This document shows, in pieces, positions 1-5,043 of a DNA stretch of 5,535 bases. The stretch's first letter is position 1. Every line of letters starts with the position of its first letter. A program made the position numbers and the translations under genes. The notes below the pieces were generated by a model. The model did no database searches. It worked only from the letters and a program-made list of their open reading frames with translations, and was not told where the DNA came from. Source of the DNA: an uncultured Actinomyces sp. (GTDB lineage Bacteria > Actinomycetota > Actinomycetes > Actinomycetales > Actinomycetaceae); contig CAJZFF010000155.1 in the NCBI GenBank assembly GCA_915069725.1, positions 1-5,535 on the forward strand, read 5' to 3'.

Positions 1-105
1 GAGGCGCCACTGGGGTGCGGCATCAGGGCCCACCAGCCGCAGAGTCTGCCGCATGGGGGACTGACGCACACGGCTGCGCCCGTGACGACGAGGAAGCGGA
101 GCCAT
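1..105 (-). CDS. 5' end of an unidentified gene, fourth in the glycosyltransferase operon; possibly an ABC exporter
   Basis: Partial: 35 codons are visible from ATG at 105 down to base 1, still open at the edge. The start shares one base with the TAA stop of the upstream glycosyltransferase gene (TAATG), a typical coupled junction. There is a weak purine-rich stretch (GAGGGTGGTGGG) before it. The visible peptide is basic at first (six Arg and a His in the first 14 residues), then runs into RLVGPDAAPQWRL. That pattern, a cationic leader then a short amphipathic stretch with a Pro, resembles the cytoplasmic start of ABC-type exporter permease/ATPase fusions, which would fit as the export step of a glycan operon. 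This is a weak inference, since no membrane segment or Walker motif is in the window. A second possible start is the ATG at 54, codon 18. The frame and coupling are well supported; the product is not. Confidence 0.65.
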   Translation of the reverse strand, partial: MAPLPRRHGRSRVRQSPMRQTLRLVGPDAAPQWRL

Positions 106-1286
106 TACCGCCCACCACCCTCAGCGACGCCGGCCAGCCCCAGAATCCGGGTGACGACCCGATTCCAGGAGTGGCGCTCCTCAGCCAGAAGACGACCGTC
201 TCGCCCCATCCGGGCCCGCCGCTGGGGGGAGGCCGCCAGATCATCCAGGGCCGCGGCCAGCGCCGTGGGGTCCGAGGGCGCCACGAGCACGCCGTGGCGC
301 TGCGATCCCTCCCCAAGCAGCTGGGGGATCTGACCGACGTCGGAGGCCACGACCGCCAGCCCCGCGGCCAGGTACTCCAAGACCTTCATGGGGGAGAAGT
401 ACTGCTGCTCCAGGCCCCCCAGATCCGGATAAGGGGCCACCCCGATCGCCGAACCCGCCATGTGAGTGGGGATCTCCTCCGGGGCGACCGCCCCACGGAA
501 GTCCGCCTCCACCCCCAGGCGTTCGGCCTGCGCCCGGAGCGTCTCCATCTCAGGGCCGTCGCCAATGATCCGCAGGCTCCACCGCTGACGCGCCAGAGCC
601 GCCGCCGTGATGAGGTCGGCCACCCCGTGCCAGGGCTTGAGCGTCCCCACGAAGGTGACGACCACCCGCTCGGGGTCAGCCGGCTGAGGCTGGATACGGC
701 GCACACTCACACCGTTGGGAACCGTGTGGATCCTGTTGGCGACATCGTCCGCGTCCGCACCGGTATCGGACAGGTCGGCGGTGCGACGACGCACCCAGTC
801 GGCCACCGGGTCCGAGACGCACACCGTGACCCGGGCCGCCCCGACCTGACGGCGCAGCGCCTGCTCGGCGCCGGAGGCGTCCACCAGCGAGCGGTGACGA
901 CGCTGCTCGTCAATCAGCGGAGCGTTGACCTCCAGGATCCCCGGCACCCCGGTGGCTGCAGTGATGTCGGCCAGAGCCGTGGAGAACAGGGAGTAGCGCT
1001 CGTAGACCAGGTCGGCGCCGTCGGCGATCACCCGCGAGGCGATCCTCTGGGCGGCACGCACCTGCTCCTGCTCCCGCTCAGCGGGGGTGACGTCGGCGAC
1101 CGTCTCCAGGTGCAGCTCGAGATCGGCCAGGTCGGCGGGCACGTGCTCGCCTGAGCGCAGGGCGTAAAGCACCACCTCGTGGCCGGCGGCCCGCAGCTCG
1201 CGAACGACCTCCTGAATGTGCACCGAGGCGCCCTTGGTCCCGAACACCGGGATGCCCGGGTCGCAGCAGATGTAGGCGATGCGCAT
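105..1286 (-). CDS. GT4-family glycosyltransferase (GT-B fold)
   Basis: A 393-residue predicted retaining glycosyltransferase that would move a sugar from a nucleotide-sugar donor to a glycan or lipid acceptor in the cytoplasm or at the inner membrane face. The N-terminal acceptor domain (about 1-185) begins MRIAYICCDPGIPVFGTKGA followed by SVHIQEVVRELRAAGHEV, the usual GT4 glycine-containing loop and first helix. The hinge is VPNGV (189-193). The donor domain (about 205-385) carries FVGTLKPWHG (212-221, with Lys217), IIGDGPE (240-246), and FSPMKVLEYLAAG (297-309). Glu304 is the second Glu of the EX7E motif; the first position is Tyr296, a substitution seen in the FSPxKxxEY subgroup. There is no signal peptide or clear membrane segment. 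The start is set by GGAGGAG seven bases upstream of ATG and by the TGATG overlap with the preceding gene. Donor and acceptor cannot be told from sequence alone. Confidence 0.93.
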   Translation of the reverse strand: MRIAYICCDPGIPVFGTKGASVHIQEVVRELRAAGHEVVLYALRSGEHVPADLADLELHLETVADVTPAEREQEQVRAAQRIASRVIADGADLVYERYSLFSTALADITAATGVPGILEVNAPLIDEQRRHRSLVDASGAEQALRRQVGAARVTVCVSDPVADWVRRRTADLSDTGADADDVANRIHTVPNGVSVRRIQPQPADPERVVVTFVGTLKPWHGVADLITAAALARQRWSLRIIGDGPEMETLRAQAERLGVEADFRGAVAPEEIPTHMAGSAIGVAPYPDLGGLEQQYFSPMKVLEYLAAGLAVVASDVGQIPQLLGEGSQRHGVLVAPSDPTALAAALDDLAASPQRRARMGRDGRLLAEERHSWNRVVTRILGLAGVAEGGGR

Positions 1287-2581
1287 CAGGCGGCTCCTCC
1301 CTGATCGGCCAGGTGCATGCCGGCAGCGGGGACGGGACCCGACTGCCAGGCGGCCAGCACCGCGGCCTGGGCCCGGGAGTCGAACTGCTCCTCAATCAGT
1401 GCCCGCGCACCGCGCGACAGCGCGATGGTGTCCACCTCACCCTGTGCGATCCCGCGCAGGGCCGCGGCCAGCGAGGCCGGGTCACCCGGGGGAAGAAGAA
1501 TCCCGGTGACGCCGTCGTGAACCACCTCCGGAAGTCCCGACACCGCCGTGGCCACCACCGGCGTCCCGCAGGCCATCGCCTCCAGGACCACCGTGGGCAG
1601 ACCATCGATATTGCCGTCGGCGGCCTCGATGCAGGGCGCCGCGAACACGTCCGAGCGCGCCAGCAGATCGCGCACCTCCGCCTGCGTGAGCGGACCCAGC
1701 AGATGGATCCTGTCGGCCAGTCCCAGGCGCTCGATCTGCTCGGTCAGGCGCTCACGCTCATCGCCGTCACCGGCCAGCTCCACCTCGATATCGATACCCG
1801 AGCTCACCAGGATCCTCACCGCCTCGACCAGGTCGGCGAAGCCCTTCTTGGGCACCAGGCGACCCACGGCGCACACCCGCAGCGGCTCTGCCCTCGTGGC
1901 GGACACCGGCTGCGGGGCACGGTAGGAGAAGCGATCCAGCTCCAGGGCGTTGTAGCGCAGCGACACCGTGGCCCCCGTGCCCGCCAGCACGGTTCCCAGG
2001 TAGTCCTCGTTGTAACGACTGATGGCGATGACCCGCTGGGCGTCGGAGCAGATCCGGCGCAGCCACACCGGGTTCACCGACTCGTGGAAGATGTCCTTGG
2101 CGTGGGTGGTCACGGTGTAGGGGATACCGGTCAGGGCCGAGGCGATCCATGCCACCCGGCCCGCCAGAGACGCGAAGTGCGCGTGCAGATGCGTGATGGA
2201 GTCCCTGCGCGCCTGACGTGCCAGCTCCACGCCCTGAGCCACCTCGTCACCGGGAAGGTCGGCCAGCACCGGCATGATGGCGGCGAAGCGCTCGCGGTCC
2301 TCCTGGCGGGTCAGGCCGTCGGTGAGCTGGCTCCATAGGTCAATGGCCCGGTTCGGTCGGCCCACCCAGTTGACGCGAGCGGCGACCCGGGCGATCTCGG
2401 GGTGGAAGCGCGCGTCCGTTGTGGGACGCAGCGCATAGATGCTCAGGTCCTCGCCCTGGGCCTCGCGGGCCAGGATCTCGGTGACGATGAAGGTCTCCGA
2501 GAAGCGGGGGTAGACCTTGAGGACGTATCCGATACGGGGGGCGCCCTGGTGGGGCTGGTGGTTGTCGAGTGGGGGATTCAT
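1286..2581 (-). CDS. GT4-family glycosyltransferase, WcaL/colanic-acid-type
   Basis: A 431-residue predicted glycosyltransferase. The N-terminal block YVLKVYPRFSETFIVTEI (19-36) and HLHAHFASLAGRVAW (131-145) followed by TVTTHAKDIF (156-165) are hallmarks of the WcaL/AmsK-type GT4 group used in exopolysaccharide assembly. The donor domain holds AVGRLVPKKGF (238-248, Arg241 and Lys246), LAGDGDER (269-276), and DGLPTVVLEAMACGTPVVAT (326-345). Glu334 is the second Glu of the EX7E motif, with Asp326 in place of the first, as is common in this DGxPxxxxEA group. It closes with VHDGVTGILLPPGDP (354-368). The first 14 residues are a polar, Pro/His-rich lead that is not part of the fold. The start ATG overlaps the preceding stop by 4 nt (ATGA) and has AGGATGGAG with eight bases of spacing. 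Probably cytoplasmic; a role in surface glycan synthesis is inferred, and the sugar is unknown. Confidence 0.94.
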   Translation of the reverse strand: MNPPLDNHQPHQGAPRIGYVLKVYPRFSETFIVTEILAREAQGEDLSIYALRPTTDARFHPEIARVAARVNWVGRPNRAIDLWSQLTDGLTRQEDRERFAAIMPVLADLPGDEVAQGVELARQARRDSITHLHAHFASLAGRVAWIASALTGIPYTVTTHAKDIFHESVNPVWLRRICSDAQRVIAISRYNEDYLGTVLAGTGATVSLRYNALELDRFSYRAPQPVSATRAEPLRVCAVGRLVPKKGFADLVEAVRILVSSGIDIEVELAGDGDERERLTEQIERLGLADRIHLLGPLTQAEVRDLLARSDVFAAPCIEAADGNIDGLPTVVLEAMACGTPVVATAVSGLPEVVHDGVTGILLPPGDPASLAAALRGIAQGEVDTIALSRGARALIEEQFDSRAQAAVLAAWQSGPVPAAGMHLADQGGAA

Positions 2582-3870
2582 GCGGGGATCTCCATCCTGG
2601 TGAGGCTGGTGGCGTGGCTTGTGAGGTAGGTCGGGCTCGTGGTAGGAGCGTCATGTCGGTGGTCCATGAGCTCGGCGGCCAGCAGGGGGACCGTGGCCAG
2701 GCCGTCCAGGCGCAGACGACGTCGCCCCATCAGGTGGTTGCGGGCGGTGTCCTGATCACGCAGCAGCTCGGTGAGCCGGTTCTCCAGCGCCGCGGCACTC
2801 AGATCCGTGACTCTCAGGAGGTCGACGGCGCCCGCCTTCTTCAGGCCGGAGGCCCGGATGAACTGCTCCAGACGAGGCGTCTCGCGCGGAACGAGGAGGG
2901 CCGGGGTCTCGGAGGCGAGGATCTCGGTGACCGTGTTGTAGCCGGCCATCGCGATGACCGCTGCGGCCTGCTGGATGTGGCGACTCATGCCGGGCCAGGA
3001 CCGGCGGACCACGGTGCGGGGACCGGCCGCCTGAGCGACCTGGTGGAACAGGGCGGCGTCGAGCTGGGGGCCGGTGACCACGACATGCCGGTAGCCGTCA
3101 GGGACGCGTACCTGCGCGGCGGCACGCAGCAGGTTGATGCCGTCGGAGCCGCCACCCGCGGTCGTCAGGATGAAGGGCTCGGGGTCCAGGGCGTTACCGG
3201 CCAACGCGGATGAGGCCTCGGAGCCGTCCCTGGGCTCGGCGATGTCGCGACCGTGGGCGAGGTAACCGGTGTAGTGCATCCGCTCCTCCAGCGCAGGCGG
3301 GGCCTCGCCGGTGGCGCTCAGGTCGTGGACAGCGGCGTCCCCGTAGACCCAGACCTCGTCGATGAGCCGGCGCAGCGTGTCGGCCTCGCCGAGCTCATCC
3401 CATTCGCGCTGCACGGTTGCGGGGGTGTCCAGGACCTCGCGCAGACCGAGCACCACGCGTGCGGAGGGGTGAGTGCGGCGCAGGTGAGTCAGGGGCTCGC
3501 GCAGCTCCTGGTGCACCCCGTAGGCGTGTCGGTCGATGATGAGCAGATCCGGGGCGAAGGTGCTTAGGACGCCGTTCAGCAGGGCGCTACGGACCTCGCC
3601 CAGGTCCTCGTGGGTGATGCGCAGGCGCTGGGGCTGGTAGATGCCCCCAGACTTCTTGATCCCCGGCAGCACCAGCCAGTCGAAGCCATCGGGGAGGCGG
3701 TACTCCTGGCCCGGGGCCAGACCGGTGATGACCAGGCCGGTGACGTCACGGCCGGTGAGCCCCGGCAGTGCCCGGGCCAGGTGGTGGGCCAGAGCGAGGT
3801 TGCGGCGAAGGTGTCCCAACCCCTTGGCATCGTGGCTGTAGAGGGCCACGCGTAGGGGATCGCTCGTCAT
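2578..3870 (-). CDS. MurG-like predicted glycosyltransferase (GT28-related, COG4671-like)
   Basis: A 430-residue protein of the poorly characterised GT-B group related to MurG and GT28. It opens with VALYSHDAKGLGHLRRNLAL (8-27), the GxGHxRR loop of this group. Further marks are GGIYQP (75-80), PDLLIIDRHA (107-116), TTAGGGSDGINLL (236-248, the glycine-rich donor loop), and AMAGYNTVTEILASETPALL (307-326) followed by VPRETPRLEQFIRA (327-340). The last block matches the nucleotide-sugar binding GxxT..E....P...P....EQ..R pattern of GT28 enzymes. No transmembrane segment is seen. The last 25 or so residues are Ser/Thr/His-rich and lack domain character; their codons hold the ribosome binding site of the next gene. 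The start ATG has AGAGA at five bases and GGGAG at thirteen. This is the first gene of the operon. Substrate unknown; no member of this exact group comes to mind with a proven reaction. Confidence 0.9.
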   Translation of the reverse strand: MTSDPLRVALYSHDAKGLGHLRRNLALAHHLARALPGLTGRDVTGLVITGLAPGQEYRLPDGFDWLVLPGIKKSGGIYQPQRLRITHEDLGEVRSALLNGVLSTFAPDLLIIDRHAYGVHQELREPLTHLRRTHPSARVVLGLREVLDTPATVQREWDELGEADTLRRLIDEVWVYGDAAVHDLSATGEAPPALEERMHYTGYLAHGRDIAEPRDGSEASSALAGNALDPEPFILTTAGGGSDGINLLRAAAQVRVPDGYRHVVVTGPQLDAALFHQVAQAAGPRTVVRRSWPGMSRHIQQAAAVIAMAGYNTVTEILASETPALLVPRETPRLEQFIRASGLKKAGAVDLLRVTDLSAAALENRLTELLRDQDTARNHLMGRRRLRLDGLATVPLLAAELMDHRHDAPTTSPTYLTSHATSLTRMEIPA

Positions 3871-3982
3871 GATCGTCTCTCTTCTCCCGGTGTCGGTTCT
3901 GGATCGTTCTGAAACGATCCTGACCGGCCAGAAGAAGATGACGATTAGGGGTGGATGAGAAAGCTCTCAGGTTTGTCGGATG
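3871..3982. other. Intergenic gap before the glycosyltransferase operon
   Basis: A 112-bp gap between the stop of the DeoR-type regulator and the first glycosyltransferase start, both on the minus strand. It holds a perfect 8-bp inverted repeat at 3901-3920 and the ribosome binding site. No convincing -35/-10 pair is visible on the minus strand, so it is open whether the operon has its own promoter here or is read through from the regulator gene. Confidence 0.6.
3901..3920. promoter_or_regulatory. Perfect inverted repeat, candidate operator for the glycosyltransferase operon
   Basis: GGATCGTTCTGAAACGATCC has 8-bp perfect arms around a 4-bp centre and lies 30 bp upstream of the first glycosyltransferase start. 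Neither strand follows it with a T-run, so it does not look like an intrinsic terminator. Length and symmetry suit a dimeric repressor. The adjacent DeoR-type regulator is the nearest candidate, but nothing in the sequence proves the pairing. Confidence 0.5.
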
Positions 3983-4759
3983 CTAGACCAGCTGCACCTG
4001 GACTCCGGCTCGCCGCAGGGCCTCGACCTGGTCGGCGCAGGCGCCGTCGTCGGTGATGACCGTGTCGATCCTGGAGGTGGGGCAGATGAGGGCGAAGGCC
4101 GTGCTGCCGAGCTTGGAGCTGTCACACACGATGACGACGTGCTCGGCGGCCTCGACCAGTGCGGCGTTGATGGCCGCCTCCCCGTCGTGCTGCGCGTAGG
4201 CGCCCCGCTCATCAAGTCCCTCGACTCCCAGGAAGAGCGTGCCCACACTGATCGAGGGAAGGATGAGAGAGGCCAGAGGGCCGGTGAGCTCGAAGGACCG
4301 GGCTCGCGCGATCCCTCCGGTGACGACGACGCGCACGCACTGGCGCACGGCCATCTCGCTGGCGATGTTGACGGCGTTGGTGACCAGGGTGATCGGCACG
4401 TCCGGATCGGTCAGGTCCGGCAGGAGCGCAATCTCGCGAGCCACCTCGGTGGTCGTGGTGCCGCCGTTGAGACCGACGGAGTCGCCAGGGTGCACCAGTG
4501 CGGCCGCCGCCTTGGCGATACGGGTCTTCTCGTCGGCCATCTTGGAGGTGCGGTAGCGCAGAGGCGGCTCGGTGGAGGTGGGGTTGGCGATGGCTCCGCC
4601 ACGGGTGCGGCTGACCAGCTGCTGGTCCGCCAGATGGTCGAGGTCGCGTCGCGCGGTGGCCGCCGAGACCCCCAGCCGCGTGATGATGTCGTCGATATGG
4701 ACGCTGCCCTCGTCCATGATGATGTCGAGGATGGCCGAATGGCGATCATGCCGAGACAT
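3983..4759 (-). CDS. DeoR/GlpR-family transcriptional regulator
   Basis: A 258-residue sugar-responsive regulator of normal family length. The N-terminal winged HTH (about 5-58) includes VHIDDIITRLGVSAATARRD (20-39), with the DeoR signature around VSxATxRRDLxxL, then LVSRTRGGA (48-56) at the wing. The C-terminal sensor domain, related to phosphosugar isomerases, shows VGLNGGTTTTEVAREI (95-110), VTNAVNIA (126-133), VVTGG (145-149), TLFLGVEGLDERG (174-186), EAAINAALVEAA (194-205), and CDSSKLG (212-218). Members bind a phosphorylated sugar or related ligand and usually repress nearby catabolic or glycan genes. The frame stays open upstream to 4978, but the start at 4759 is preferred: AGGAGG sits six bases before it and the homologous part begins there. 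It stands divergent to the ROK gene. Its ligand and targets are not evident; the glycosyltransferase operon, itself, and the ROK gene are all possible. Confidence 0.95.
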   Translation of the reverse strand: MSRHDRHSAILDIIMDEGSVHIDDIITRLGVSAATARRDLDHLADQQLVSRTRGGAIANPTSTEPPLRYRTSKMADEKTRIAKAAAALVHPGDSVGLNGGTTTTEVAREIALLPDLTDPDVPITLVTNAVNIASEMAVRQCVRVVVTGGIARARSFELTGPLASLILPSISVGTLFLGVEGLDERGAYAQHDGEAAINAALVEAAEHVVIVCDSSKLGSTAFALICPTSRIDTVITDDGACADQVEALRRAGVQVQLV

Positions 4760-4801
4760 CTCGATCCTCCTGGGGGTCAAGGGGGTGGTGCGGGACGGAG
4801 A

Positions 4802-4821
4802 GGGGGATGGGGTGGGAGGGG
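4802..4821 (+). promoter_or_regulatory. G-run cluster with G-quadruplex potential in the regulator leader
   Basis: Four G tracts of 5, 4, 3 and 4 bases are separated by loops of only AT, T and A, meeting the strict G3+N1-7 rule with very short loops. Three more G tracts (4772-4776, 4781-4785, 4792-4794) lie next to it. The G-rich strand is the plus strand, which would be the template for the regulator's leader, so the mRNA itself is C-rich there. A functional role is inferred only. Confidence 0.4.
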
Positions 4822-4827
4822 ATGTAC

Positions 4828-4847
4828 GGTTGATTTGTGCATCAACC
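4828..4847. promoter_or_regulatory. Inverted repeat, candidate autoregulatory operator of the DeoR-type gene
   Basis: GGTTGATTTGTGCATCAACC has 7-bp perfect arms (GGTTGAT/ATCAACC) around six bases. It lies 10 bp downstream of the minus-strand TAGAAT, covering the expected transcription start of the regulator, where repressor binding would block its own promoter. No T-run follows on either strand, so a terminator is unlikely. Confidence 0.45.
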
Positions 4848-4856
4848 ACTTGCCGT

Positions 4857-4885
4857 ATTCTAGTGACCGTGCGGCAGGTAGTCGG
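4857..4885 (-). promoter_or_regulatory. Possible promoter of the DeoR-type regulator gene
   Basis: Minus-strand TAGAAT (4862-4857) matches five of six bases of a TATAAT -10 box. Seventeen bases further upstream is CCGACT (4885-4880), only half like TTGACA, as is common in high-GC actinobacteria. The leader would be about 90 nt. The -10 is plausible; the -35 is weak. Confidence 0.35.
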
Positions 4886-4894
4886 TGTACCGAC
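4881..4894. promoter_or_regulatory. Short perfect inverted repeat over the -35 position
   Basis: GTCGGTGTACCGAC has 6-bp perfect arms and a 2-bp centre. It overlaps the proposed -35 of the regulator promoter. It could be an activator or repressor site, but 6-bp arms are not rare in GC-rich DNA. Confidence 0.3.
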
Positions 4895-4928
4895 GTCAGC
4901 ATAGTTCAGGGATGTCCCCGGTTGCCTC

Positions 4929-4954
4929 TTGAGAGCGACACATCGCGATATAAA
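4929..4954 (+). promoter_or_regulatory. Possible promoter of the ROK gene
   Basis: TTGAGA (4929-4934) and TATAAA (4949-4954) each match five of six consensus bases, and the second stands out as an AT-rich patch. The 14-bp spacing is shorter than the usual 16-18, so either the -35 is wrong or the promoter is weak. Transcription would begin near 4961, leaving a leader of roughly 80 nt before the ROK start. Confidence 0.3.
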
Positions 4955-5043
4955 CCTTGCTACTGTCGTCGACATCAATCACGTCATTGTGTGGAGTGGT
5001 GGCCCCGTGGGCTCGCCATCCCGCCTCCGAGAACAGAGAAGAT

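Larger units (their letters stand above)
4760..5043. other. Divergent intergenic region with several regulatory-looking elements
   Basis: A 284-bp stretch between the divergent DeoR-type and ROK starts. It has no supported gene. From left to right it contains the regulator's AGGAGG site, a dense run of G tracts, two inverted repeats around a minus-strand promoter-like hexamer, an AT-rich TATAAA on the plus strand, and an imperfect inverted repeat near it. Open frames through it (minus, continuing the regulator frame to 4978; minus 4896-5165) lack ribosome binding sites and domain features. Confidence 0.75.

Noticed and set aside
15..1154. 379-codon plus-strand open frame opposite the first GT4 gene
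   Set aside because: It is fully antisense to a gene with clear GT4 motifs, its translation is Arg/Gly/His-rich without domain features, and it is a usual shadow in GC-rich coding DNA.
1313..2338. 341-codon plus-strand open frame
   Set aside because: Antisense shadow of the WcaL-like gene; low-complexity composition and no recognisable motif.
2569..3213. 214-codon plus-strand open frame
   Set aside because: Antisense to the MurG-like gene, with no domain signal and no plausible promoter.
3901..3920. Reading the palindrome as an intrinsic terminator of the regulator gene
   Set aside because: No T-run on either strand, and the position just before a start codon fits an operator better.
3956..3969. 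Small hairpin TGAGA-AAGC-TCTCA after the DeoR-type stop, considered as a terminator
   Set aside because: Only five base pairs and no T-run follows on the minus strand; too weak to call.
4760..4978. N-terminal extension of the DeoR-type protein to an upstream ATG
   Set aside because: The added 73 residues are Pro/Ser/Thr-rich and non-homologous in character, while AGGAGG with ideal spacing precedes the ATG at 4759.
5002..5012. GCCC-CGT-GGGC hairpin in the ROK leader
   Set aside because: Four-base-pair stems of this kind are expected by chance in GC-rich DNA.
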